Of a stretch of DNA of 64,000 nt, positions 9,017 to 18,213 are shown in pieces. Source of the stretch: Sphingobium sp. (GTDB taxonomy: Bacteria; Pseudomonadota; Alphaproteobacteria; Sphingomonadales; Sphingomonadaceae); NCBI GenBank assembly GCA_009360885.1, contig SPEL01000002.1:496001-560000 (forward strand), read 5' to 3'. A program made the translations under genes and the position numbers. A model generated the notes under the pieces. It was not told where the DNA came from. It made no database searches and worked only from the letters and a program-made list of their open reading frames with translations. Positions within the stretch are counted from its first letter, which is position 1, and each line of letters starts with the position of its first letter.

Positions 9017-9832
9017 TCACGATTGGTTTTTTATAATCTTCCCATAAGCAATATGATAAGTGCAAACACCGCCCTGTTCATCAAACGCACGCATTACCTG
9101 TCGCATCTTCCCGGCACGCAGCGCAACACGGCCCTCCACAGGCACCGTAGCTCCAATCGCCTTCAAATGCGCAAGCAAACCGCGCGCACCCCCAAAATCC
9201 CACGCATATTGCTCTTCCCATAATTGGCTATCCTTATAGGATGCCATTATCGCCGCCAGTTCCTCCATCATGGGATAGGCTGGCGTCCCGACAATCATGT
9301 TACACCTGTTATGTGCCTGACGCCATTCGATAAAACTGCGATCAGCCATGGTGGAGAATATCAACCGCCCCTGATCGTTTAACAAGTGGACCAGACGACC
9401 TAACGCAGCAGGCAGATCATTAAACCACTGAAAGCAGAGGCTGGAGAGGATGAGATCAAAAACCGGCTGATGAAAGCAGGGATTTTCTCCATCCATCTGC
9501 ATGAAACATATATCATCGCCTAGCTTTCGCTGCGCTTCGGCAATCATTTCCGGTGAAATATCCGTTGCCACTATATCGGCATCAGGAAGTAGCGCGCGAA
9601 TATGCCCGGTCAGTTCCCCGGTGCCACAGCCAATTTCCAATATCCGCAAACGGCCATCATTCCGCAAGCACGGCTGATCTTCACCGCTTACCACTCCCTC
9701 CCGCATTTCTGCCACAGCCTGCATTGCCAGATCAGCCACATGGCGCGCCACCTGTTGTTGCACCGATGCCTGCCCATCATAATGCCCCGCAGCTTTACCA
9801 AAGGCGGCCCTTATCCTTTCTGTGCGAGACAT
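9017..9832 (-). CDS. SAM-dependent methyltransferase, BioC-like
   Basis: The 271-residue protein has a class I methyltransferase core: LRILEIGCGTGELTGHI binds S-adenosylmethionine near residue 75, followed by IVATDISPEMI and the FDLILSSLCFQWFNDL segment. The N-terminal RIRAAFGKAAGHYDGQASVQQ resembles BioC, which methylates malonyl-ACP to start biotin synthesis. No bio genes are adjacent, so the biotin role is only a family inference and a different small acid could be the substrate. ATG 9847 is an alternative start. Confidence 0.75.
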   Translation of the reverse strand: MSRTERIRAAFGKAAGHYDGQASVQQQVARHVADLAMQAVAEMREGVVSGEDQPCLRNDGRLRILEIGCGTGELTGHIRALLPDADIVATDISPEMIAEAQRKLGDDICFMQMDGENPCFHQPVFDLILSSLCFQWFNDLPAALGRLVHLLNDQGRLIFSTMADRSFIEWRQAHNRCNMIVGTPAYPMMEELAAIMASYKDSQLWEEQYAWDFGGARGLLAHLKAIGATVPVEGRVALRAGKMRQVMRAFDEQGGVCTYHIAYGKIIKNQS

Positions 9833-9939
9833 TGCTGTGCCAGCCATTCCATGAGAAAGTCGTTAACAGCCATTGGCCGAAAGGCAAAATGACGATAAGC
9901 GCCCTATTCTTATTTCCGCATCAGGTGAAGCACTGATCT

Positions 9940-11238
9940 ATGCCGCCCCCGACGGTCAGCCCCTATCCAGCAGCGAACAGCCCCCATCAGGGGCAGCGCC
10001 TTGCCGCGCCAGACAGGTTGCGGGGGCTGGCGGTCATGGGCATTTTGCTGATGAACATTGTGGGGTTTGGCCTACCTGACCTTGCCTATACCGCACCGGG
10101 CGCATGGGGGTTGAATGGGCTGGCCGATAAAATCGCATGGACTATCAACTTTCTATTGGTTGATGGTAAAATGCGCGGGCTCTTTGCGATGCTCTATGGT
10201 GCGGGCCTGATAATGATGCTGGAGAAGGCACAGCAGGCCGGTCAAAATGGCTGGCAAATTGCCTTCACGAGATCCCTGTGGCTGGGGGTTTTCGGGCTGC
10301 TCCATTATTTGCTGTTGTGGTGGGGGGACATATTGACCCTCTATGCCATTACCGGCCTCGTCGCATTAATGATAGCAGCATGGCAAGAAGATGCGCGGCA
10401 GGTTTTCATCGCCTCTGCGCTGATTTTCACGCTTTATTGCCTCATGATGCTTGGCCTGATGCTAGGTATCATGGATGTTCTGGCCACCGCCCAAGCCCCC
10501 GGTGCCAACCCACAAAGCCTAATAGCCGCGCAGGAAATGCTGGCGGATATGGGAGAACCGGGCAGCACCTATATCACGGAGCAGATCACTCTATACCGGG
10601 GGCCATTTGCCCCGATATTCGCCTATAATTTGAATGACCTATCCCTTTGGATTAGCAATAATATTTATTATAGCTGCCCGGAGATACTGGGATTCATGTT
10701 GCTGGGCATGGGCATGATGCGCAATGATTTCATCACCGGCAGGTGGGACCGTGCCCGTTATTGGGCCGTTGCACGATGGACCATCAGCATTGCTCTGCCC
10801 CCGATGATCGTGCTGGCATATTGGGTATGGGCCAGCGGGTTTGACACATTGGTCAGCTTTGGGGTGATATTCGCCTGGTCCACCCCCTTTCGTATCTTTC
10901 TAACCATTGGCATAACGGCGCTGTTTCTGTGGTTGATGGCGGGGACCGGCAATATGCGGGCGGCCTCCCCGCTCTGGCACCGTATCGAAGCCGTAGGGCG
11001 CATCTCCCTTTCCAATTATCTACTGACCAGTGCGGTGATGACCGGCATTTTCTATGGCTGGGGGCTGGGTTGGTTTGGAATGCTATCGCGGGCGCAGCTT
11101 TATTGGCTGGTGCCGCCAATGTGGGCCGTGATGCTGTTTTGGTCCCGCCTCTGGCTCGATCATTTTAGCATAGGGCCGATGGAGTGGCTGTGGCGATGGC
11201 TGATACGGACCACCACCAATGCGCTCAATCGCGGCTGA
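9940..11238 (+). CDS. DUF418 family integral membrane protein
   Basis: The 432-residue protein starts with the family signature RLRGLAVMGILLMNIVGF near residue 28 and has about ten hydrophobic segments. KMRGLFAMLYGAGLIMML near residue 78 and the C-terminal half (GRISLSNYLLTSAVM followed by W-rich helices) are typical of the DUF418 domain (YeiB-like). The family has no established function, although its fold has been compared with membrane acyltransferases. The end overlaps the converging tusA-like gene by 14 bases. Confidence 0.85.
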   Translation: MPPPTVSPYPAANSPHQGQRLAAPDRLRGLAVMGILLMNIVGFGLPDLAYTAPGAWGLNGLADKIAWTINFLLVDGKMRGLFAMLYGAGLIMMLEKAQQAGQNGWQIAFTRSLWLGVFGLLHYLLLWWGDILTLYAITGLVALMIAAWQEDARQVFIASALIFTLYCLMMLGLMLGIMDVLATAQAPGANPQSLIAAQEMLADMGEPGSTYITEQITLYRGPFAPIFAYNLNDLSLWISNNIYYSCPEILGFMLLGMGMMRNDFITGRWDRARYWAVARWTISIALPPMIVLAYWVWASGFDTLVSFGVIFAWSTPFRIFLTIGITALFLWLMAGTGNMRAASPLWHRIEAVGRISLSNYLLTSAVMTGIFYGWGLGWFGMLSRAQLYWLVPPMWAVMLFWSRLWLDHFSIGPMEWLWRWLIRTTTNALNRG

Positions 11239-11461
11239 CGAAAAACACACCATCCGCCCGGACCGTAAAAGCCCATGCTCTTTCTTGCGCCAGCGCCTGC
11301 AACTCTACCTCTGCCCGTGGGTCATCAGTATGGATAAGAACTGCCTGATGCTCGCGCAGTGCCTTTGCCGCGCGCAGCACCGGCCACGGGCAGCGCATCC
11401 CCCGCGCATCCACCACCGTTACCGGCGTGCCATCTTCAGATGATGGCACCACCCCAGTCAT
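11225..11461 (-). CDS. TusA-like sulfur carrier protein
   Basis: This 78-residue protein of the TusA/SirA fold has the signature VVDARGMRCPWPVLRAAKAL with the reactive cysteine at about residue 24 in a CPxP context. Family members relay persulfide sulfur in tRNA thiolation or other sulfur trafficking. Its ATG overlaps the der stop by 4 bases (ATGA), so translation is probably coupled to der. The partner sulfurtransferase is not in the window, so the pathway is undetermined. Confidence 0.85.
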   Translation of the reverse strand: MTGVVPSSEDGTPVTVVDARGMRCPWPVLRAAKALREHQAVLIHTDDPRAEVELQALAQERAWAFTVRADGVFFVSRD

Positions 11462-12870
11462 TTACTGCCGAACGGATTTTTCGGAGAACGCAGCATCAGC
11501 CGCACCGGCACCGCGCCAAAGCCCAGATCACGGCGTATGCCATTCACCAGATATCGCTGGTAACTGTCCGGCAAATGGTCAAGCCGCGTCCCGAACAATA
11601 TGAAACCGGGCGGGCGGGTCTTTGCCTGCGTCAAATACCGCAGCTTGATACGGCGGCCACCGGGGGCTGGTGGTGGGTTAGCCTCCAGCGCGCCTTCGAA
11701 CCATCGATTGAGAATACCGGTGGAAACCCGGTGGGACCACACCCGGCGCACCTCAAAGGCGGCGTTCAGCAGATCATCCAGCCCCTTACCCGTCGCCCCC
11801 GACACGGTGATGAGTGTCACGCCTTTTACCTGCGCCAGACCTTCATCCAATGCCTTGCGCACACCCTGATAGAGGGATGAGCCATTTTCAGCGACATCCC
11901 ACTTATTAAGCGCGATGATGAGGGCACGGCCTTCCTGCAACACCTTGTCAGCGATACGCAAATCCTGCGCCTCCAGCCCCTTGGTGGCATCAAGCATCAG
12001 CACCACGACCTCGGCAAAGTCCACCGCATGCAGGCCGTCGGCAACCGCGAGCTTCTCCAGCTTATCCTGCACCTTGGCGCGTTTGCGCATGCCCGCCGTA
12101 TCAATCAGGCGGATGGTGCGTTCTTTGCCTTCTTTATCGGTCCATTGATGGTCGATAGCGATGCTATCCCGCGTAATCCCGGCCTCAGGACCGGTAATCA
12201 GGCGTTCTTCACCAATTACCCGGTTAATGAGGGTCGATTTCCCGGCATTAGGCCGCCCGACAATAGCGAGTTTGAGCGGCGCAGCATCCAGCGCTTCTTC
12301 ATCATCCGGGTCAATCTCAGCCAGCACCGAAGAAAGCCCGGCTTCCTCAAGTTCCCGCTCTACCCGTTCAATATGGGGAAGCAACGCCTGAAACAGATCA
12401 GCCATGCCCTGCCCATGTTCCGCAGACAATGCAATGGGATCGCCCAGCCCCAGCGACCATGATTCCATCAGGCCCTGTTCTGCAGCCCGACCCTCAGCCT
12501 TATTGCCTGCAAGAATAACCGGGGTATCACTGCTCCGCAGCCAACGGGCAATTTCCTCATCCAGCGGATTAAGGCCTGTGCGCGCGTCAAAGAGGAAGAG
12601 CGCAACATCGGCACTGGCGACGGCGGCCTCTGTCTGGCGGCGCATACGACCCGGCAGGCTTTGCGGGTCTTCATCCTCATAGCCCGCCGTATCCACGATA
12701 CGAAAATCAAGGCCGAGCAGATGCGCTTCGCCTTCGCGCCTGTCGCGCGTAACGCCCGGCTGGTCATCAACCAGCGCAAGCTTTTTACCGACCAGCCGAT
12801 TGAACAGCGTTGACTTGCCAACATTAGGACGCCCGACAATGGCGACCGTCGGGGCTATAGGGGGCAGCAT
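11458..12870 (-). CDS. der: ribosome-assembly GTPase Der (EngA)
   Basis: Der has two tandem G domains and a C-terminal KH-like domain and acts in assembly of the 50S subunit. Both P-loops are visible: GRPNVGKSTLFNRL near residue 12 and GRPNAGKSTLINRV near 207, each followed by DTAGYED or DTAGMRK and by NKAEG or NKWD. The 470 residues fit the family. It is the last large gene of a conserved run with the YfgM-like gene and bamB, an order shared with gamma- and other proteobacteria. Confidence 0.97.
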   Translation of the reverse strand: MLPPIAPTVAIVGRPNVGKSTLFNRLVGKKLALVDDQPGVTRDRREGEAHLLGLDFRIVDTAGYEDEDPQSLPGRMRRQTEAAVASADVALFLFDARTGLNPLDEEIARWLRSSDTPVILAGNKAEGRAAEQGLMESWSLGLGDPIALSAEHGQGMADLFQALLPHIERVERELEEAGLSSVLAEIDPDDEEALDAAPLKLAIVGRPNAGKSTLINRVIGEERLITGPEAGITRDSIAIDHQWTDKEGKERTIRLIDTAGMRKRAKVQDKLEKLAVADGLHAVDFAEVVVLMLDATKGLEAQDLRIADKVLQEGRALIIALNKWDVAENGSSLYQGVRKALDEGLAQVKGVTLITVSGATGKGLDDLLNAAFEVRRVWSHRVSTGILNRWFEGALEANPPPAPGGRRIKLRYLTQAKTRPPGFILFGTRLDHLPDSYQRYLVNGIRRDLGFGAVPVRLMLRSPKNPFGSK

Positions 12871-12917
12871 CCGCCCGTTCCTTCCTTAATTAACGGCCAT
12901 GATGGCCTGCACTATCC

Positions 12918-14255
12918 TTAACGATAGGCCGCTAAACGGCCATCATCGGTCAGGATATAGAGCATATTATTCGCAACCACCGGGCCCAGCGACATAGAGT
13001 GGCCCATATCCATCTGATGCTTTACCGAACCATCGGTTGGGTCAATATAGAGCACGTCCTTGTCGGTGGATACCAATATAAGCTGCCCACCAGCAACAAT
13101 CGGCCCGGTCCAGCGTACCGCACCGCTGCGGCTCTTTTCCTTCTGCCAACGCTTCAACTGGCTGATCCAGCGCACCTTACCAGATGCACGCGCAACGCAC
13201 AGCAGCTTAGCATCATCCGTAACCACGAAAACCCACTCGCCAACCACTGCGGGGGTAGAGATACCCGCAATGTTGATTTCCCACAGGCGCTGGCCCGATA
13301 CCAGCTCATAAGAGGCCATACGCCCCCCCTGCCCGATGGCGAATACGCGGCCACGATCCACAACCGGATCGGCATCAATATCAGCAAGCGCCGCCACAGA
13401 GGTGGAGATGCTGGTACGAGACAGCGCATCCCCCCACAGGCTGCGGCCATTTTCGTAACGATAGGCGTTCAGCTCACCAGAGCTGAAGCCCGCAATCACT
13501 GTACCCTGCGCAGCAGCCGGCGCGGCAACACCGAAAACACCGGTGGTTTCAACCGTACCGGATTCGCTCCAGCTTACCGCACCATCATCCATGGCGAGCG
13601 CGTATATCTGGTTATCCTGGCTCATCACATAGACATGGCCATTGGATAATGTGGGCGACCCACGCAGCGGCCCGCCGGGGCGCTTTTTCCACAGGATATT
13701 ACCGGTTTCCGCATCGAGCGCAGCCACATCGCCAACACCGGTTGTAACGAACAAGCGGCCACCCTCAACCGATACACCGCCCCCGAATAAGGCACGACCA
13801 TTGCCTTCGGATGGCATAGCCGTCTGCCACAAACGTGCGCCAGTTTCGGCATTCATCGCAATAACGCGGGCCTCAGCATCGATAACGAACAGCTTACCGC
13901 CAGCAACAACCGGGGCAGCGGCCAGACGCGCCCGCTTAGTGCTGCCCGCAATATCGGCAGTCCATATTTGCTGAGGGTTAGCGGAGAGCGCCACATGCCC
14001 CATCAGCTTGGCCGCATTACCGCCCGGCTGGCTCCAGTCCGCATTGACCTGCGGAACCGGCAATGACACCGGCACCACCGCGAGCGAAGCATCAGCCTCT
14101 GCCGTGCGTTCGTTGGAGAGGATAGACACACGATCCCCCAATACCGGGGTTTTAGGCCGCTTATCCTTATTACCGCCGACGACACCACAAGCCGAAACAG
14201 CAAAGAGCGTCGCTGCCAAAGCAACGCCCTGCATCAGGCGACCATATCCAGCCAT
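12918..14255 (-). CDS. bamB: outer membrane assembly lipoprotein BamB (PQQ-like beta-propeller)
   Basis: The product is a 445-residue lipoprotein. The signal MAGYGRLMQGVALAATLFAV ends in a SAC lipobox. Repeated propeller blades follow, each with the AxxxxTGxxLW pattern (AMNAETGARLWQ, ALDAETGNILWK, SYELVSGQRLWEI). BamB supports the BamA machine that inserts outer membrane proteins. ATG 14255 is chosen because the signal peptide starts there; the open frame reaches 14342 inside the preceding gene. Neighbours (YfgM-like upstream, der downstream) support the call. Confidence 0.9.
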   Translation of the reverse strand: MAGYGRLMQGVALAATLFAVSACGVVGGNKDKRPKTPVLGDRVSILSNERTAEADASLAVVPVSLPVPQVNADWSQPGGNAAKLMGHVALSANPQQIWTADIAGSTKRARLAAAPVVAGGKLFVIDAEARVIAMNAETGARLWQTAMPSEGNGRALFGGGVSVEGGRLFVTTGVGDVAALDAETGNILWKKRPGGPLRGSPTLSNGHVYVMSQDNQIYALAMDDGAVSWSESGTVETTGVFGVAAPAAAQGTVIAGFSSGELNAYRYENGRSLWGDALSRTSISTSVAALADIDADPVVDRGRVFAIGQGGRMASYELVSGQRLWEINIAGISTPAVVGEWVFVVTDDAKLLCVARASGKVRWISQLKRWQKEKSRSGAVRWTGPIVAGGQLILVSTDKDVLYIDPTDGSVKHQMDMGHSMSLGPVVANNMLYILTDDGRLAAYR

Positions 14256-14268
14256 GCTGCGATTTTCC

Positions 14269-15033
14269 TTATTCACTTGCATCTGCAGCACCTTCACTGT
14301 TCCCGGCATTGCTTCCGGCATTTCCACTGGCTGCGGCATCACCGGCCGGTTTTACTTCCAGATCAACTGCGTCAATTCCCATCAGGCCCGCCATCTGACG
14401 CGCGCGGGACCGCAACGTTTCCGGGGCCTTTGGATCTTTGGCAATGGCGGCGAATACCGGCCCGGCGAGGTCTTTCTTACCCATCTTCATATAGGCAATG
14501 GCGGTCATTTCCCCGGCACTGCCAAACCATGGGCCGCCTTCTACCGCCAGCGGTTTCAGACGGTCAACAATCTGTTGCGGCTTCATGTCCTCAAAACTCA
14601 GCGCAACCTGACGAATGGTAGCCAAATCACGATAAGACTGATCGAGCTTTGTGTCCGCCGCAATATCGCCATAGAGCTTCGCCCCGCCCTTCACATCGCC
14701 CTTTTGCGCGGCGGCAGCGGCCTGCGTCAACAGCGCCATAGCACGATAGCCGGGCTGGTCTGCTTTCGCCAGCTCCGCCAGCTTCGCGCTATCCGGTGCA
14801 TGACCGGCTGCTGCGGATTCCAGAACATCCTGCGCCTTTTCTGCCATTTCACCGGAATTTTCACGGCTGCTATGGCCCCAATATAACCAGCCACCCAGCG
14901 CAACCAGTCCGGCGACAATCGCACCGATGACCAACAGGCCATAACGCTGGCCAAAGGCGCTCATCCTGTCCTGACGGACGGCGTCATCGACCTCTTTAAA
15001 AAAGGCTTCGTTGTCGGATGGCGTTTCGGCCAA
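14269..15033 (-). CDS. YfgM-like TPR membrane protein
   Basis: The 254-residue protein has one N-terminal transmembrane helix (YGLLVIGAIVAGLVALGGWLYW, near residues 28-49) and a periplasmic tetratricopeptide-type helical region. It ends in an Ala/Gly/Ser-rich tail. This matches YfgM/TPR_21 proteins, ancillary subunits of the SecYEG translocon that hand over exported proteins. The start appears to be TTG at 15033, with GGAGA six bases before it. It sits directly upstream of bamB, 13 bases before the bamB ATG, as in E. coli. Confidence 0.85.
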   Translation of the reverse strand: MAETPSDNEAFFKEVDDAVRQDRMSAFGQRYGLLVIGAIVAGLVALGGWLYWGHSSRENSGEMAEKAQDVLESAAAGHAPDSAKLAELAKADQPGYRAMALLTQAAAAAQKGDVKGGAKLYGDIAADTKLDQSYRDLATIRQVALSFEDMKPQQIVDRLKPLAVEGGPWFGSAGEMTAIAYMKMGKKDLAGPVFAAIAKDPKAPETLRSRARQMAGLMGIDAVDLEVKPAGDAAASGNAGSNAGNSEGAADASE

Positions 15034-15149
15034 AGAAGTTCTCCAAATAATCCAGTCAGCGCATCCGGGAAAATGCGCAATGATACCATAGTGCAGGCGT
15101 TTCAGCCCATAATCGCGGCGACCTTAGCGGCGCGCCCGCCCCGCGCAAG

Positions 15150-16022
15150 TCACTTTTTCGGCTGATAGACCTGTTCCTCACCCGGAAACTGCCTTGCACG
15201 CACTTCATCGGCGTAAAGCTGCGCCGCACCGCTAATCAATCCGGCCATATCCGCATAGCGTTTGACGAAGCGGGGAACGCGATCAAACAGGCCGAGCATA
15301 TCCTCCGTCACCAGCACCTGCCCATCGCACTGGGCAGATGCGCCAATACCAATGACCGGGATAGGCAACGCCTGCGTCAGGGCAATAGCGATAGGCTCCA
15401 CCACCCCTTCCACCACCACAGAAAACGCCCCGGCATCGGCAATGGCCCGACCATCAGAAAGGATTTTATCCTGTTCTTTCTGGCTTCTACCTCGCGCGCC
15501 ATAGCCGCCCAGCATATTGACCGCCTGCGGCGTGAGGCCAATATGAGCCATCACCGGAATGCCCCGCTGGCACAGGAAAGAGATGGTTTCGGCCATAGCC
15601 TCCCCCCCTTCCAGCTTCACGCCCGCGCAGCCTGTTTCCTTCATGATGCGCGATGCACTGTCAAATGCCTGTTGCGGCGATGCCTCATAGCTGCCGAAGG
15701 GCATATCAACGATAACCACGCTATGGTAGCTGCCACGTACCACCGCTGCGCCATGGGCGCACATCATATCCAGACTAACCGGCAAAGTGGACGGCAGGCC
15801 ATAGATCACCTGCCCCAGCGAATCACCAACCAGCAATATATCGCAATGCGAATCGAGAAGCTGGGCTTGCCGTGCTGTATAAGCCGTCAGCATCACCACA
15901 GGCTGCGCCGTCTGGCCGCCTTGCTTACGCGCCTGAAGGGCGGGAATGGTCAGGCGCTTTAGTGGCGCAGGCGTAGGATTGGCCCGGCTGGTCGATGTAT
16001 CAAGCGTATAAGTGGTGGACAT
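15150..16022 (-). CDS. panB: 3-methyl-2-oxobutanoate hydroxymethyltransferase PanB
   Basis: PanB transfers a one-carbon unit from methylene-tetrahydrofolate to alpha-ketoisovalerate, the first committed step of pantothenate synthesis. The 290-residue product has [18 protein letters not shown], the metal-binding [27 protein letters not shown] and [14 protein letters not shown], all family signatures. ATG 16022 is preferred to the longer frame to 16112. Note that coaD, a later gene of the same coenzyme A pathway, lies 11 kb away. Confidence 0.96.
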   Translation of the reverse strand: MSTTYTLDTSTSRANPTPAPLKRLTIPALQARKQGGQTAQPVVMLTAYTARQAQLLDSHCDILLVGDSLGQVIYGLPSTLPVSLDMMCAHGAAVVRGSYHSVVIVDMPFGSYEASPQQAFDSASRIMKETGCAGVKLEGGEAMAETISFLCQRGIPVMAHIGLTPQAVNMLGGYGARGRSQKEQDKILSDGRAIADAGAFSVVVEGVVEPIAIALTQALPIPVIGIGASAQCDGQVLVTEDMLGLFDRVPRFVKRYADMAGLISGAAQLYADEVRARQFPGEEQVYQPKK

Positions 16023-16219
16023 GGGCACTCTGTTAGCAAAAATCACGGACCATATCATCAGCAGAACTGCTGACGGGCGATCCAGTCTGTAGGAATAATG
16101 CGCTGACAGCAAGCTGAACCAGATACCAGCCCATGCGCCGTAATAAAATGCATTATGTTAGAAACAGAGCCGGGAAGAGCTTCGCACTTTTGCGACGCAT
16201 CAATCAGCTTTCCATTTCC

Positions 16220-16675
16220 TCATGCATTAGTGCGCTCCTCCGCCGGGGCGTCGGCTTCCTGCGCGAAGGGGAAGGTTTCGGCAAGGTTGATGCCATCCAA
16301 TACCTTGGCAGTCTCATCGCGCACACGGAGCATCACCAGATGCAGGCGACATTCCGATTCGGGCAGACAGTTTTTGCAGCTTTCATGGGCAAAGCGGCTG
16401 GCGCATGGCACCAGCGCCAACGACCCCCGCGTCAACCGCACAATATCGCCATAGCTGATGTCCACCGGCGCCAATGCCAGCCAGTAGCCGCCATCACGCC
16501 CACGCTGCGTCGCCACCAGCCCTTCCCGTGATAGCTCGGACAATATAACCGTCAGAAATTTGGCAGGAATATTCTGCGTATCAGAAATGTCTGCAAGGGG
16601 GATTGGCCCCTGACCATAATGATCGGCCAAATGTTGGAGCGCACGAATGGCATAGCGAGTCTTTTGTGACAGCAT
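16220..16675 (-). CDS. Rrf2-family transcriptional regulator with cysteine cluster
   Basis: The product is a 151-residue winged-helix regulator. MLSQKTRYAIRALQHLA and IPAKFLTVILSELSREGLV form the DNA-binding domain, and GRDGGYWLA the wing. Cysteines at about residues 91, 100, 103 and 109 match the loop that holds an iron-sulfur cluster in IscR, NsrR and RirA. It is therefore a likely sensor of iron-sulfur status, nitric oxide or redox. No suf or isc operon is next to it, so the target is unknown. It lies near an FNR-type gene. Confidence 0.88.
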   Translation of the reverse strand: MLSQKTRYAIRALQHLADHYGQGPIPLADISDTQNIPAKFLTVILSELSREGLVATQRGRDGGYWLALAPVDISYGDIVRLTRGSLALVPCASRFAHESCKNCLPESECRLHLVMLRVRDETAKVLDGINLAETFPFAQEADAPAEERTNA

Positions 16676-16719
16676 CGGCGGACAATCGCGGCAAAAGGCA
16701 GATAATTCAACCTCTTTGG

Positions 16720-17073
16720 TCAGGAAAAAAGAGATTCATAGATTGCAGACTTGAAACCAATGATTTTCTGCCCTTCATAATCCAGAACCGGGCGCTTAAT
16801 CATCGATGGATTGGCTAGCATCAGCGCAATAGCCTTATCCGCATCGATATTTTCCTTGTCCATGTCGGGCAATTTGCGAAAGGTTGTCCCTCCCTTATTC
16901 AGCAAATTCTCCCACCCCAGTTCTTCTACCCAGCCGCGCAGCAAGGCTTCATCCACTCCGGCCTTTTTATAGTCATGGAAATCATAGACGATTCCATTGC
17001 TTTCCAGCCACTTACGCGCTTTCTTGATCGTATCACAACTAGGAATGCCATATAATTTGGGGGCAACGGCCAT
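16720..17073 (-). CDS. ArsC/Spx-like reductase family protein (YffB type)
   Basis: The 117-residue thioredoxin-fold protein starts KLYGIPSCDTIKKARKWLESNG, with a single cysteine at about residue 13 in the ArsC-like position. It ends with MIKRPVLDYEGQKIIGFK, where the Arg-Pro pair is conserved. It resembles YffB rather than true arsenate reductase: no arsenic genes are adjacent. The biochemical role of YffB proteins is not settled. ATG 17073 is chosen because homology starts there; the open frame extends to 17238. Confidence 0.85.
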   Translation of the reverse strand: MAVAPKLYGIPSCDTIKKARKWLESNGIVYDFHDYKKAGVDEALLRGWVEELGWENLLNKGGTTFRKLPDMDKENIDADKAIALMLANPSMIKRPVLDYEGQKIIGFKSAIYESLFS

Positions 17074-17279
17074 GGTAAACTCCGACAGGGATATGAGGGG
17101 AAACAGAAAACTGAAGCGGCTCTTGCCCCTCATACAGCGACGGAGCAAGCCCCGTTTCCGAATATAATGCCGACGTGCAAAAGGTAATATCCGCCACATA
17201 TTGCGACATGGCCTGTGCCGAACCCCCATCAAGCCCATGATCTGAAACCCGGATTCTCTGTAGCCAGATTGTCTGTAGA

Positions 17280-18020
17280 TTGTCAGTTGCCGCCCATGAT
17301 GCTACAGGCCGTTTCATGGATCATTGTTCCTCCTGCGTTGTGCGAAACCGTGCCATTTGTTCATCACTGGACGCTGGCGGGGTGAATGCCTTGGGCAAAA
17401 TTGGGCGTCATCATCGCCTTGTGCCCGGCCAGACCCTCATCTGGGAGGGGGAGGATTCCACCGTCGTCGCCAATGTTATTGATGGTGTGCTAAAGCTCTC
17501 CACATCATTAAGCGACGGACGAGAGCAAATTGTTGGCGTGGTTTACCCATCCGATTTTATCGGTCGTCCCTTTGGCGCACGCGCGCAACATAATGTGACC
17601 GCGCTGACGGACGCCCATGTCTGCACTTTTTCCAGCAGCGATTTTGACCGTTTCGCCCGCGAACATCCCGAACTGGAGCATAAATTGCTCGACCGGACAT
17701 TGAGCGAGCTGGACCGCACCCGGCGCTGGCTGCTTTTACTGGGCCGGATGACAGCATCGGAAAAGCTCGCGAATTTCCTTTTGGATATGTCGGAAAGGAT
17801 CGCTCCATCAGGGTGCAAGACCGAAGCGCCATTGGATAGTTTCGACATTCCCTTTGGCCGTCAGCAAATTGCCGACATATTGGGGCTGACCATCGAAACC
17901 GTTAGCCGTCGTCTTAATGACTTTAAGGCGCAGAAAATCATTGCGGTTCCAACCCGTCGCCGGATCGAAATATTGAACCGCGCCGCCCTTAGCGACATTG
18001 CGGCAACGCCCAACCGATAA
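17280..18020 (+). CDS. FNR/FnrL-type Crp-family oxygen-sensing regulator
   Basis: The product has about 246 residues. Near the N-terminus, cysteines in HCSSCVVRNRAIC and a later one in AHVCTF give the four ligands of the FNR [4Fe-4S] cluster, which is lost in oxygen. A cyclic-nucleotide-type beta-roll follows, then the C-terminal HTH RQQIADILGLTIETVSRRLNDF. The recognition helix carries the E-x-x-S-R pattern that reads TTGA half-sites. The first codon is TTG at 17280 or ATG at 17316. Sites of its type lie between ompW and hemN, 2.5 kb away. Confidence 0.9.
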   Translation: MSVAAHDATGRFMDHCSSCVVRNRAICSSLDAGGVNALGKIGRHHRLVPGQTLIWEGEDSTVVANVIDGVLKLSTSLSDGREQIVGVVYPSDFIGRPFGARAQHNVTALTDAHVCTFSSSDFDRFAREHPELEHKLLDRTLSELDRTRRWLLLLGRMTASEKLANFLLDMSERIAPSGCKTEAPLDSFDIPFGRQQIADILGLTIETVSRRLNDFKAQKIIAVPTRRRIEILNRAALSDIAATPNR

Positions 18021-18213
18021 ATCACCTTAGCGCCCCTGATGAATCTGCAATTCGTCATGATATTGGGTGCAATGATGTAAAAAGGACCTGACAAGCATGG
18101 AAACTGCGCGCTGGCGGGTGACGGCTTGTTGCCTCACCCTCCTTCATTGCTCTGATGCTGAGCTTTGACATAATGGCGCTAAAGACTGCGCCCATTCAGT
18201 CTGGGCCTATTCA

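Noticed and set aside
16720..17073. Arsenate reductase as the identity of the ArsC-like protein
   Set aside because: No arsenic gene is nearby and the sequence is closer to the YffB group, so a resistance role is not supported.
18097..18168. 23-codon frame after the FNR-type gene (METARWRVTACCLTLLHCSD...) with an AAAAGGACC site
   Set aside because: Too short and without a recognisable family. It does not resemble known small oxidase subunits; chance cannot be excluded.
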